Assembly: GCF_007828215.1 (NCBI RefSeq) | Contig: NZ_VIUE01000007.1 | Location: 62,001 to 126,000, forward strand | Length of the DNA stretch: 64,000 nt | Reading direction: 5' to 3' | Source of the DNA: Pseudomonas sp. SJZ074 | Lineage (GTDB): Bacteria; Pseudomonadota; Gammaproteobacteria; Pseudomonadales; Pseudomonadaceae | Shown: piece by piece, positions 1 through 8,800 of the stretch | How the letters are laid out: every line of letters starts with the position of its first letter | Position numbering within the stretch: the first letter of the stretch is position 1 | The notes under the pieces: generated by a model | Seen by the model: only the letters and a program-made list of their open reading frames with translations | What the model was told of the DNA's origin: nothing | Databases searched by the model: none | Translations under genes and position numbers: made by a program

Positions 1-426
1 TTGGGCGCGAAGAGTTCTTGTAAAACTTGTTGAACAAGTTTTATTGGGGCGAAGTTGCTCCTTCCGATTTATAGCGATCAGAATAAATAGTTCGAGTGAA
101 TGCCTCACCCGGAGCACTTCAGGGAGCAGGGAATAAAGAAGTTTGTGTTTTATGGGCGGGACGTCGGTCGGACATTCGATTCTCCCGCCGGTGGGCGACG
201 CTCCTTGCGTGGTGGCTTCGATTCGCCCGGCTTGTCGCCAGGCGCTGACTTCTTCAGGTCTTTTTCTGAATCGACAAACGCAAGAGTGAGCCCAAATCGA
301 CGGCAGTGCCATTGAACTGATGTGGCGGCGGGTCGCAGACACGGCCAAGCCGCGTCAGGCTGGCGGGCAGACGGCTAGGAAGGATATGTAAGAAAGTGAT
401 ACGCCGGCCAGGTCGCCGGCGAACGA
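1..426. other. Left-edge region with no supported gene
   Basis: No convincing coding sequence is visible here. A 71-codon open frame at 100-315 has low-complexity Arg/Ser/Gly-rich content and no good ribosome-binding site. The only structure noted is the palindrome at 21-43, listed separately. The segment lies downstream of the GntR-type gene, which is read leftwards. Confidence 0.5.
21..43. promoter_or_regulatory. 10-bp perfect palindrome, possible operator
   Basis: TAAAACTTGT and ACAAGTTTTA form perfect 10-bp arms around a 3-nt centre (TGA). The core TTGT-N3-ACAA resembles the short GT-N-AC operators bound by GntR/FCD regulators, and a GntR/FCD gene lies at 427-1149. It may control a gene left of the window. 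It could also be an AT-rich terminator stem, since TTATTGG follows. Confidence 0.3.
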
Positions 427-1149
427 TCAGCTGGATGGCTGTTCCAGGTATCGCCGAATAGTGACGCAGGCTTTTTCCAGATGACGCTCCAGCAGGGCCA
501 CCGCTGTATCGGTGTCCTTGGCGCTCACGGCCTCGAGCAATGCGCGATGATCATCCTGGGTCAGCTTGCCGAGCCCCATGGACGACAGGTGAAAGCGCAG
601 GAAACGCTCCTCTTCATTGAGCTCGCGTTCGATCAGGTCCAACAACTTGCTGTTGGGTGCCTTGTGGTAAAGCGACATGTGGAACAACCGATTGAGCTTG
701 CCGATCTCGGCATGATCGGTCTGTGTTTCCAACTGTTCGATGTAATGGGCGGCCAGCGCGAGGTCGTCGGCATCGAGCAGAGGTATCGACAGGCGCAAGG
801 CGAACGCTTCAAGCACCGCGCGCAGCGTGTAGGTTTCGATGGCGTTGTTGGTAATCAGTGGGGCGACCACGGCGCCTTTGTGTTGAACTACATTGAGCAA
901 CGATTGCGCTTCGAGCTGGCGCAACGCCTCGCGTACTGGCATGCGACTCACGCCGAACAGGTCGGCCAGTTCCTGCTGGCGCAGAGCCGTGCCGCAGGGC
1001 AAGCGTCCGTCGAGGATGGCTTCGCGCAGGGCGCTCTCGATGATCGAGCGGGCCTGGGCAGCGGGTATGGGTCCGTTGACCTGGATAGTGCTTAACGGCT
1101 TGGGCTTCTTTGTCACGACCACGCACCCTGAATGACGAATTGGATCCAT
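427..1149 (-). CDS. GntR family transcriptional regulator, FCD (FadR-type) subfamily
   Basis: DNA-binding repressor or activator controlled by a small carboxylate-type effector, which is typical of the family; the ligand is unknown. Residues about 30-95 form the winged helix-turn-helix (REAILDGRLP, then the recognition segment LADLFGVSRMPVREALRQLE). Residues about 110-235 form the all-helical FCD effector domain, with histidines in FHMSLY, DDHRALLEA and ERHLE placed like the metal-binding residues of this fold. The start is uncertain: GTG codons a few residues into the frame are alternatives, and the longest form overlaps the longest form of the divergent lapG frame. At 240 aa it has normal family length. 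No metabolic partner gene lies in the window, so its target may be to the left. Confidence 0.85.
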   Translation of the reverse strand: MDPIRHSGCVVVTKKPKPLSTIQVNGPIPAAQARSIIESALREAILDGRLPCGTALRQQELADLFGVSRMPVREALRQLEAQSLLNVVQHKGAVVAPLITNNAIETYTLRAVLEAFALRLSIPLLDADDLALAAHYIEQLETQTDHAEIGKLNRLFHMSLYHKAPNSKLLDLIERELNEEERFLRFHLSSMGLGKLTQDDHRALLEAVSAKDTDTAVALLERHLEKACVTIRRYLEQPSS

Positions 1150-1218
1150 GCCAACATTAATGACAGATTACCTGGCCGTCAAAGTCTCGCGGCCGGCCTT
1201 CCTGAACTAAAGTTTAGC

Positions 1219-2004
1219 GTGCCTGGAGTGATTGCACCCTGCCATTGTCTTTTGCCGGGCCAGCCTTCACCATCCCACGCATCCTCAACGGTCTTTTCTG
1301 GACGCATTCCCTTGGCTGCACCTTCTCCTGCCCTCAGGCCCCTGCGCTGGTTGTGTTCGGCATTGTTGCTGGCCGGCCTCATGCTCAGTGCCCTGCAGGC
1401 CGACTGGGACTTTGCCCAGATCAGCCGACGGGCGCAGGCCCTGTACGGACCGTTGGGCGACGGGCAGCAACGGATCGATGCCTGGCAGCACCTGCTGGCG
1501 ACCGAGAAGCAGACGCCGGAGTTGGAGCAGCTCAAGGTGGTGAACCTGTTCTTCAACAAACAGGTGCGCTACGTGGAAGACACTGACCTGTGGCATGAGG
1601 TCGATTACTGGGAAACTCCGATCCAGGCTCTATGGAAGGGAGCCGGAGATTGCGAGGACTACGCCATCGCCAAGTACTTCAGCCTGCGGCATCTCGGGGT
1701 ATCCAGTGACAAACTGCGCATCACCTACGTCAAGGCGTTGCGACAGAACCGGGCGCACATGGTGCTCACCTATTACGCCACGCCCGAAGCCATGCCGCTG
1801 GTGCTCGACAGCCTGATCGACGCGATCCAGCCGGCCAGCCAGCGAACCGACCTGTTGCCGGTCTACTCTTTCAATGCCGAAGGGTTGTGGCTGCCGGGCA
1901 CCAAGGGCAACAAGAAAGTCAGCGATACCAAGCGCCTGTCCCGGTGGCAGGATGTGTTGAAAAAAATGCAGGCCGAAGGTTTTCCGGTCGAGACGACTAA
2001 CTAG
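1219..2004 (+). CDS. lapG: Periplasmic transglutaminase-like cysteine protease LapG
   Basis: LapG cleaves the N-terminus of the LapA adhesin at a di-alanine site and so releases it from the cell surface; it is inhibited when sequestered by LapD. The catalytic triad is visible: Cys in GDCEDYA (codon 1651-1653), His in NRAHMVL 35 residues later, and Asp in LVLDSL 17 residues after that, the spacing known for LapG. A hydrophobic export segment (LCSALLLAGLML) precedes the conserved start of the mature protein (DWDFAQISRRAQALYG). The start is uncertain: the frame opens at 1132, with GTG codons at 1219 and 1228 and TTG codons at 1252 and 1312; 1219 is a compromise. lapD follows 14 bp downstream, so the two are probably one operon. 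Confidence 0.9.
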   Translation: MPGVIAPCHCLLPGQPSPSHASSTVFSGRIPLAAPSPALRPLRWLCSALLLAGLMLSALQADWDFAQISRRAQALYGPLGDGQQRIDAWQHLLATEKQTPELEQLKVVNLFFNKQVRYVEDTDLWHEVDYWETPIQALWKGAGDCEDYAIAKYFSLRHLGVSSDKLRITYVKALRQNRAHMVLTYYATPEAMPLVLDSLIDAIQPASQRTDLLPVYSFNAEGLWLPGTKGNKKVSDTKRLSRWQDVLKKMQAEGFPVETTN

Positions 2005-2018
2005 GAGCATGCGCTCAG

Positions 2019-3965
2019 ATGTCTTTGTTCAAACAACTGTTGATCGCTATCTGTCTGTTCCTGGTGGTTGCCTTCAGCGGCAGCTTCATGGTCAGCCTGG
2101 AAAGCTCGCGGGCCCAGTACGTCAACCAGCTGCGCTCCCACGCCCAGGACGCGGCCACGGCGCTAGCGTTGTCCCTGACGCCGAACATCGACGATTCGGC
2201 GATGGTGGAGCTGATGGTCAGTTCCATCTTCGACAGCGGCTACTACGCCAGCATCCGCGTGGTCGACGTGGCCACCGACAAGACCCTGGTCGAGCGCACT
2301 GGCACGCCGGACGCCGGCAGCGTGCCACGGTGGTTCGTCAAGCTCATTGGCCTGGAGCCGGCCGGTGGCGATGCGATTGTCAGCCGTGGTTGGGAACAGG
2401 CGGCACGGGTCGAAGTGGTCAGCCATCCGATGTTCGCGCTTGCCAAGCTGTGGCAGAGCGCGCTGGGCAGCCTGGGCTGGTTGCTGCTATGCGGCGCCGT
2501 GAGCGCGGTGTTGGGGGCCTTGCTACTGCGTCGCCAGCTCAAGCCACTGGATTACATGGTGCGCCAGTCCCATGCTATCGCCCGGCGCGAATTCCTGAGT
2601 TTGCCGGAGCTACCACGCACCCCTGAACTGCGCCGCGTGGTGCAGGCGATGAACCAGATGGTCGAGAAGCTCAAGGCGTTGTTCCAGGAGCAGGCCGAGC
2701 GCAGCGAAAAGCTGCGGATCGAGTCCTACCAGGACAACCTCACTGGTCTGGCCAACCGTCGTTATTTCGAAATGCAGCTCAATGCCCGGGTGAGCAACCC
2801 GGAGCAAGCCAGTTCCGGCTATCTGTTGTTGCTGCGGGTCCGGGACCTGGCCGGTTTGAACCAGCGCTTGGGTGGGCAGCGCACCGACCAATTGCTCAAG
2901 GCCGTGGGCGAGCAGCTGTTACGCGAGTGTGCCCGATACCCGGAAACCCAGAATCTGGTGACGCGTATCCGTGGCGGGGAATTCGCGGTGCTGGCGCCGG
3001 GGCTGGTGCGCGAAGAGGCGCTGCAACTGGCGCAGAATCTCGAAGCCGCACTGGCGAGCCTGCATGCCACCGGTGCGACCGACGTGGCGTCGGTGGCTGC
3101 TATCGGGCTGGCGCCTTTCATCCATGGCGACTCGCCGCAAGCGGTGCTGCAGCTTGGCGACCAGGCCCTGGCCCAGGCCGAAAGCCAGGGCGAGCCGGGC
3201 TGGGCCTGTCTGGAGCACAGTGCTTCGGCCAGTGTCGGCGACGATCATCATGCCTGGCATACGCTGCTCGACCGGGCGTTGGACAATCAGCGGTTCGAGC
3301 TCTATTTCCAGCCGGTGGTGGCCGCCCAGGACACTCAGATGGTGCTGCACTACAAAGTCCTTTCGCGGTTGCTCGACGATCAGGGCCAGAGCATTCCCGC
3401 CGGGCGTTTCCTGCCTTGGCTGGAGCGCTTCGGCTGGACGGCGCGGCTGGACCGCCTGATGCTCGAACAGGTGCTCAAGCAAATGGTTGGGCACGAAGAG
3501 GCTCTGGCGCTGAACCTGTCTTCGGCCACCCTGGCCGACCCGCAGGCGCTGAACAAAGTTTTTGAGATTCTGCGGGCCCATTCCAATCTCGGGTCGCGCC
3601 TGACCCTGGAAATCGGTGAGGAACAATTGCCTGAGCAAGCGGTGCTGGAGCAACTGACCCGGCGTCTGCGTGAGCTTGGTTTTTCCTTGAGCCTGCAGCG
3701 TTTTGGTGGGCGTTTCAGCATGATCGGCAACTTGTCGCGGTTGGGGTTGGCCTATTTGAAAATCGATGGCAGTTATATTCGAGCGATCGATCAGGAGAGT
3801 GATAAGCGTCTGTTTATCGAGGCTATCCAGCGTGCTGCCCACAGTATCGACCTGCCGTTGATTGCCGAACGGGTGGAGACCGAGGGGGAGTTGGCGGTGA
3901 TTCGGGAGATGGGGTTGTTTGGGGTGCAGGGGCAGTTGGTGGGGGGGCCGCGGCGTTGGGGGTGA
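2019..3965 (+). CDS. lapD: c-di-GMP receptor LapD (degenerate GGDEF/EAL)
   Basis: Inner-membrane signalling protein that binds cyclic-di-GMP through its inactive EAL domain and then sequesters LapG in the periplasm, protecting LapA. At 648 aa it has the length I recall for P. fluorescens LapD. Order: TM helix about 5-25; periplasmic module about 26-150 with the GWEQ loop (Trp125) known to contact LapG; TM about 151-172; HAMP about 173-225; degenerate GGDEF reading RGGEF at 320-324; and degenerate EAL with KVLSR at 448-452. Both active-site signatures are changed, so it should be a receptor and not an enzyme. The start ATG follows AGGAGCATGCGCTCAG, 14 bp after lapG. Confidence 0.95.
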   Translation: MSLFKQLLIAICLFLVVAFSGSFMVSLESSRAQYVNQLRSHAQDAATALALSLTPNIDDSAMVELMVSSIFDSGYYASIRVVDVATDKTLVERTGTPDAGSVPRWFVKLIGLEPAGGDAIVSRGWEQAARVEVVSHPMFALAKLWQSALGSLGWLLLCGAVSAVLGALLLRRQLKPLDYMVRQSHAIARREFLSLPELPRTPELRRVVQAMNQMVEKLKALFQEQAERSEKLRIESYQDNLTGLANRRYFEMQLNARVSNPEQASSGYLLLLRVRDLAGLNQRLGGQRTDQLLKAVGEQLLRECARYPETQNLVTRIRGGEFAVLAPGLVREEALQLAQNLEAALASLHATGATDVASVAAIGLAPFIHGDSPQAVLQLGDQALAQAESQGEPGWACLEHSASASVGDDHHAWHTLLDRALDNQRFELYFQPVVAAQDTQMVLHYKVLSRLLDDQGQSIPAGRFLPWLERFGWTARLDRLMLEQVLKQMVGHEEALALNLSSATLADPQALNKVFEILRAHSNLGSRLTLEIGEEQLPEQAVLEQLTRRLRELGFSLSLQRFGGRFSMIGNLSRLGLAYLKIDGSYIRAIDQESDKRLFIEAIQRAAHSIDLPLIAERVETEGELAVIREMGLFGVQGQLVGGPRRWG

Positions 3966-3997
3966 GGTTTGGGGTTTTAGGTTTGAGTACATATCCG

Positions 3998-4235
3998 TTG
4001 CTGCGGTAGCGGCCACTGGCGGTTCCGCTCTTACAGCGGGTTACTTTGGCAAACGCCCCAAAGTAACCAAAGGTCTTTGCCCCACCACTCGGCACCTCGC
4101 CAAGGCGAGGTGTTCCTTAACGAAGGCATTGCTACGTGGGCCCGCCGCGAAGGGCCATCCATGGCCCAGCGCGGCTAACCCTGCATCCATGCCGGGTTGC
4201 CCACTGCGCAATGCCTGCGTTCGGCCGTCGTGGTT
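3998..4235. repeat. Intergenic palindromic repeat element
   Basis: This non-coding stretch has two clear stem-loops: 11-bp arms GGTTACTTTGG (4039-4049) / CCAAAGTAACC (4058-4068), and 9-bp arms CACCTCGCC / GGCGAGGTG (4093-4112). From memory, this type of sequence recurs between genes in pseudomonads and is often mis-called as a small protein with a GYFGKRPKVTKG motif; I cannot check that here. An open frame of 216 codons runs through it but has no ribosome-binding site and crosses repeats, so it was rejected as a gene. Confidence 0.55.
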
Positions 4236-4251
4236 AACGGGGCTTTCAGAT

Positions 4252-4281
4252 CAAAAGCAAAAGCAAAAGCAAAAGCAAAAG
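4252..4281. repeat. Hexanucleotide microsatellite (CAAAAG)x5
   Basis: Five perfect tandem copies of CAAAAG lie just downstream of the palindromic element and upstream of two REP copies. Such a tract can slip in length during replication. No gene is in frame across it. Confidence 0.9.
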
Positions 4282-4332
4282 CGAGGCGGCCTTAAGGCCG
4301 GCCTATTTCTTGCGGCTGACCTTGTTTCCCCC

Positions 4333-4427
4333 TGTGGGAGCGGGCTTGCTCGCGAAGGCGGCCTTACAGCCAACCTGCTCTCCGGACGTACCCCGATCCA
4401 CTGTGGGAGCGAGCCTGCTCGCGATGG
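4333..4427. repeat. Two directly repeated REP elements
   Basis: Copies at about 4333-4357 (TGTGGGAGCGGGCTTGCTCG core) and 4402-4427 (TGTGGGAGCGAGCCTGCTCG core) have the same orientation. They are of the common Pseudomonas REP type. They complete a non-coding stretch of about 550 bp between lapD and the next small operon. Confidence 0.8.
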
Positions 4428-4515
4428 CGCCAGCCCAGACAACCCAACCTTGGGATATGCAGAGGGCAGCCAGGTCCTAGGAGATTTCCTTCAAGTTGTA
4501 GCGAAGTCGGTGAAC

Positions 4516-4544
4516 TTGTCCAGCGCCGGACGGGTGGCTAGTCT
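4516..4544 (+). promoter_or_regulatory. Possible sigma-70 promoter for the small ORF/DUF6124 operon
   Basis: TTGTCC (4516-4521) and TAGTCT (4539-4544) are separated by 17 bp and placed about 60 bp upstream of the small ORF at 4606. The match to consensus is moderate, so this is a suggestion only. A stem-loop CGGAC/GTCCG (4572-4587) would lie in the 5' leader just before the Shine-Dalgarno. Confidence 0.35.
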
Positions 4545-4605
4545 GGGTTTGTCACTGAAAAAACGGTGACACGGACGTGCAAGTCCGGTTAAAAGGAGCC
4601 AAATA

Positions 4606-4779
4606 ATGCCACCAGCCATTAACGAACATTCGTGCCTGTGTTTTATGGCGGCTGTGTGTGGGGAGACCTTCGGGTCTGCCGAGGTTTTTTGGTGTTTCCT
4701 ACTCGGTCTTGCACACCCTCACATAGCTGCCACCCTTTGTATCGCGTGCAAGCGAGCCAGGGCGGCTCTTATTGAATAG
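4606..4779 (+). CDS. 57-aa cysteine-rich small ORF coupled to the DUF6124 gene
   Basis: The frame opens with ATG 7 nt after a full AAGGAG (4593-4598) and runs 57 codons to TAG at 4777-4779. The stop overlaps the AGGAAG Shine-Dalgarno of the next gene, whose ATG is at 4790, so translational coupling is likely. The peptide starts MPPAINEHSCLC, has six cysteines and a hydrophobic middle (VFWCFLLGLAHPHIAATLC), and ends basic (KRARAALIE). A UUCG-capped hairpin followed by six U lies inside the frame. I do not recognise a function. It could be a real small membrane-associated protein or a leader peptide that controls the downstream gene. Confidence 0.6.
   Translation: MPPAINEHSCLCFMAAVCGETFGSAEVFWCFLLGLAHPHIAATLCIACKRARAALIE
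4664..4690 (+). terminator. UUCG hairpin plus U-tract inside the small ORF (possible attenuator)
   Basis: AGACC-TTCG-GGTCT (4664-4677) is a stem with an extra-stable UUCG tetraloop, followed 7 nt later by TTTTTT (4685-4690). The gap between stem and U-run makes it imperfect as an intrinsic terminator. Its place inside the coupled upstream ORF suggests attenuation of the DUF6124 gene. Confidence 0.4.
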
Positions 4780-4789
4780 GAAGCCAAAA

Positions 4790-5140
4790 ATGTTCAAGGT
4801 CACTCCAAACCCGCCAGGCAACTTCTCTGACACATCCTCGAAAACCAAAAAACTCGACGAAGCCGCCGAGCGCGCCCTCGACTATTACCTCAAGCCCAAA
4901 CCCGTCGACGAGTCCCCATCCGGTCAGCTCTTCGTCGTCGCCCCGGACATCGATACCGAAACCCTGCTGGCCAACGCTTCCGAAGACTTGCTGTCCATCA
5001 GCGCCATTGCCTCCGATCTGGCGGATGATGTCGACGGTTCACGTCGCAGTGTGATCCTGGCGATCAGTCGGATGGCCGATGGGGTGCATCTGTTGGTGGA
5101 GCGAGCGATGGACCGGCTGGAAGCCCGGGCGTCGGGCTGA
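4790..5140 (+). CDS. DUF6124 family protein
   Basis: Small soluble protein of 116 aa with unknown function. The opening MFKVTPNPPG, the segment KKLDEAAERALDYYLKP and the APDIDTETLLANASEDLLS block are hallmarks of DUF6124 proteins, which I recall as common in Pseudomonas and often multicopy. No signal peptide or membrane segment is visible. The start at 4790 is chosen over an earlier TTG at 4772 because AGGAAG lies 6 nt upstream and the family begins MFK. It is probably co-translated with the 57-aa ORF ahead of it. Confidence 0.8.
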   Translation: MFKVTPNPPGNFSDTSSKTKKLDEAAERALDYYLKPKPVDESPSGQLFVVAPDIDTETLLANASEDLLSISAIASDLADDVDGSRRSVILAISRMADGVHLLVERAMDRLEARASG

Positions 5141-5184
5141 GGGGGGCGGGGGCTTGGAGATCGCTATCGTCGGATCGCCGCCCG

Positions 5185-5270
5185 GAGCAGGCTCGCTTCC
5201 ACAAGGGATGGGTGTTACCTGAAATATTGCGGTCAACTCCGATCAATGGTGGGAGCGAGCCTGCTCGCGA
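5185..5270. repeat. REP inverted pair (REPIN)
   Basis: GGAGCAGGCTCGCTTCCACA (5185-5204) is the reverse-complement type of the copy at 5247-5270 (GTGGGAGCGAGCCTGCTCG core). The pair sits between two convergent genes and may act as a bidirectional transcript end. Confidence 0.7.
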
Positions 5271-5288
5271 TGACGTCAGTCCAGGCGC

Positions 5289-5627
5289 CTAGATCAACCC
5301 CTTTTCATCATCATCGATCAACCGGCTCAGCCCGCCCAGGGCTTCCCGGGCCTGGTTGCGGTCCATCAGCTTGGCCTGGGCGGCCGGGGGCAGGTCGGTG
5401 ACGCGGATGATGCCTTTGCTGGTCAGCACCTGGATCAGGTCGTCGAGTACCCGGATCATCTCCAGGTCGCTCTGCTTGAGTTGTTTCAGGCTGTTTTCCA
5501 CGGCCTGGTTGGCGAACCAGTCCTGGATCTCGTGGCTGTCGGCCGGCAGGGTTTCGGTGGCTTCGGCATAGGCGATGGCTTCTACGCGCACCAGCAGGCC
5601 TTGTGCATCGCGTTGCACATAAAACAT
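5289..5627 (-). CDS. Conserved small protein of unknown function
   Basis: A 112-aa soluble protein starting MFYVQRDAQGLLVRVEA. It contains EIQDWFANQAVENSLKQLKQSDLEMIRVLDDLIQVL and ends in an acidic helix (LSRLIDDDEKGLI). Similar pseudomonad proteins are, from memory, sometimes labelled tryptophan synthase subunit beta, but the length and sequence show no synthase fold and the name should not be used. Helical content dominates, and no motif suggests catalysis. It lies between DUF6124 and lapA, and no operon partner is evident. Confidence 0.7.
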   Translation of the reverse strand: MFYVQRDAQGLLVRVEAIAYAEATETLPADSHEIQDWFANQAVENSLKQLKQSDLEMIRVLDDLIQVLTSKGIIRVTDLPPAAQAKLMDRNQAREALGGLSRLIDDDEKGLI

Positions 5628-5702
5628 CGGGCATCCCTCATGGATTAAGCGGCGTCATGCCGAGCAGCATAGGCCAACTGTGCGCGAGTATGAACACTTA
5701 TT

Positions 5703-5791
5703 GTGGCGAGGGAGCTTGCTCCCGCTGGGGCGCGAAGCGGCCCTTTCTTGGGGTCGCTTCGCAGTCCAGCGGGAGCAAGCTCCCTCGCCAC
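5703..5791. repeat. Long inverted repeat downstream of lapA
   Basis: 26-bp arms (5703-5728 and 5766-5791), with core GGAGCTTGCTCCCGCTGG and its complement, enclose a second GCGAAGCG/CGCTTCGC pairing. The hairpin lies just past the lapA stop and could end the lapA transcript or protect its 3' end. Confidence 0.75.
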
Positions 5792-5805
5792 GGGGCGTGT
5801 CAGGT

Positions 5806-8800
5806 TCAGCTGTTGTTGTGATCGACCTTGATGGTCGGGTCACTGCCAGCGATCAACGTGTTCAGGTTGACGTTCGACCAGTTGTTGCCTTCCAACTTGA
5901 TTGTCACGTCCGGCGCGGCCGATGCACCGTTGGCGCCGTTGAACTGGCCGGTGGTGCTGACCTGCAACGACGACACGCCATCGACCGTGCTGATCTGCAG
6001 GAAGTGGTCGATGGTGCTGCCGGACTCGCCTTGCAACAGATCCCGCAGGTCGATTCGGTCGCCATCGGCAGCCTTGAAGTCCTTGATCACGTCGTTGCCG
6101 GTGTCCCCGGCCTTCCAGACAAAGGTATCGCCGCCCAGGCCACCGATCAGCGTGTCATGACCCTGACCGCCGATCAGCGTGTCGTTGCCAGTACCGCCGA
6201 GCAGGATGTCATTGCCCTTGCCGCCGTCGAGCGAGTCGTTACCGCCCTGGCCGAAGAGAATGTCGTTGCCGCCGCCACCCAGCAGCGTGTCGTTGCCATC
6301 ATGGGCACCGGATACGTCGAACGCGGTATAGTGCTCGGTGATGTACTGGTGCACGTTGCTGGTGGTGACTTTGCTGACGTCCACGCCGCTCTGCTGGGCC
6401 ACGAACGCCTGGATGGCCTGGTAACCCTCGCCGGTGACGCCGTTGAAACTCACCAGGTCGCCGAAGAGGATGTCGTTGCCTTCGCCACCGTTGACCGTGT
6501 CGGCGCCCGGCAGGGTCGCTTCGGTGTGGCCGATGATCGAGTTGGCCAGGTTGCTTGGGTCGATGTTGGTCTGCGGTACTCCATCCGAGTCGTACGGCTT
6601 GAGGTCGTTCAGGGTCACACCGTTGTTCAGGCCAATGGCTTCGACATTGCTCAGACCCTTGAGCAGGGTGAAGCTGGCGCTCGAACCCGTCGCTGCCCAG
6701 GAATCGGCGTAGCCGCTACCGTCCACGTAGGAGAACTCGAAGGTGCCGTTGCCCTCGGCGTGCACGGTACCGACATAGTTGTCGTTCCAGTTTTTGCCGT
6801 TTTTGGTCGACAGGTACATGTCACCGTTTTCGTAGATGGTGTATTTGTGCGTGCTGTCGATCGACTGGGTGTAGTACTTGCCGAGGGTGTAGTTGGCCGC
6901 GCTCAAGACGTCATCGAGCTTGACGGTGCCGTACAGGGTCGGGTTCGTCTGTTCGCCGGACTGGTAGAGCGTCGGTTGGCCGTCGGTAATGAAGTACGTC
7001 AGGTTTTTCGCGCCAGTATTGCTCAGGGCCTGGGTGCTGTTGAAGAAGTTCGCCGTGGTCTTGAACACGTCTTCGTAGTTGGTACCGCCGCCGGAGACCA
7101 TCGAATCGATGACGTTCTTGAGCAACGTCAGCGCGTTCGGATCATTGAGGTTCACCGCAACGTTTTTGTTCACCTGGTTGTCGAAGTCCGCCAGGAAGAT
7201 GTTCACGGTCCCGGAGTTGCTGCCCAGGCTCTGCTTGAGGGTATTGAATACCTGGGTCAACGAGTTCTTGGCTGCGGCAATGGACGACGAACTCATGCTG
7301 CCGGAGCTGTCGACCATGAACGCGATGTTGTAGTTGACGCCCGGCACGACGGTCAGCCCGCCGATGTCGGCAACCATGACGTCGTTGCCATCGGTACCGG
7401 TGACGTTGTCACTGCCCGAGGTGGCGGTCGCCGCGTTGTAGACCGCCGGGTACACGGTGACCGGGATATGCGCGGTAGTCACGGCGGACCCGCCGAGGGT
7501 TTCGGTGGATGTGGAGGTTACGGTCAGGTCCAGGTGGCCGTTGTAGTAGGCCGGTGGTGTCAGGGTCAGGCTGCCCAGGTTCCAGCCGCTGACCGTGGCT
7601 TCGCCGTTGCTGCCCACGGTCGCGGTGTGGCCCGCGCCGTCGGTCAGCACGCTGCCCTCCGGCATGCCACCGATCTTCACGCTCAGCTTCTCGGAGCCGT
7701 CGGTGTCGGTCAGCGCGGTGGTGATCTTCGACAGATGCACGCTGGTGCCTTCGGCGCCTTCGTTGAGTTTGTAGCCGTCGTAGTAGCCTTCACCATTGGT
7801 ACCGTGCAGGTCGGAGACGGTCACGCCGGCTTTCGTCAGGTCGGTCACGCTGGTGTACAGCGGTACGCCAGCGCCGCTCAAGTCGACGGGCGTGCCGCCG
7901 TTGACCGACAGGTTCACGTCATAGCTGCCCGGGCCGGTCTGGTTGTGGTGATAGATATCGAGGGTGTAGTAACCGCTGGTGGTCGGCGTGAACGAGCCGT
8001 TCAACTTGCCGCCCGCGCCCCAGGTGATGGCCGCCACGTCCTTGCCGCCGACGGTAACCAGCAAGCTGTCGTCGCCGGTGCCGCTGAAAGTGTAGGTCTT
8101 GCCCGCTTCGAGGTAGATCAGGCCCGATGTCTTTGAGGCCGTGCCGGCGTTCACGTTGCTATCGGACTGCACATTGGTCACGGTGCTGGTGCTGTTCGGT
8201 GTGCCGGCGGCATCGATCACCGACTTGAGCGTGCCGGACGGCGCGCCGCTGCCATCGGTGCCCAGGCCCGACAGGCCGGTCCAGACTTCCTTGATCAGGC
8301 CGGTGGAGGTCACATTGTTGCCGGCCACGCTCAGGCTCGGTGCATCCGCTACCGGGGTGATGTCGATCTTCACGGTCCCGGTGTTGCCCAGTGCCTGGCC
8401 ATCGGTGGGCTGGAACTGGATCTGTGCGTAATCGGACTTCTGATCGCCCACGCCGGTCGGGTTACCGTTGGCGCCGGATTCGTTAGCGTCCGGTGTGAAG
8501 CGCAGCTTGCCGCCGTCGATGTCAGCCTTGGTGAAGGTCTGGTTGTTGGTCACGTCTTTCCAGGTCGTGCCGTCCAGGTACTGCAACTTGCCGTCGCCTG
8601 GCAGACCGGTGATTTTCACGCCCTGGCTGGCGGCGGCACTATCCACGTCGCTGACGCCAAAGGTCGACCAGCCGAGGACCAGCGAAGTGTCTTCGGTGCC
8701 CGTCACTGTGCCACCCGTGGCAACCGGTGCATCGTTGACCCCGACCACGTTCACGGTGGTGGTGGCGGTGTTGGAGTAGTTGCTGCCATCGGTCACCGTC

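Noticed and set aside
2919..4016. 365-codon minus-strand open frame
   Set aside because: It lies antisense to lapD, a well-supported gene with all family features.
3919..4569. 216-codon open frame after lapD
   Set aside because: It runs through the palindromic element, the microsatellite and two REP copies and has no ribosome-binding site.
5680..8136. 818-codon open frame opposite lapA
   Set aside because: It is antisense to lapA and crosses its RTX and vWFA region; the repeats keep this frame open. It has no start context and no domain.
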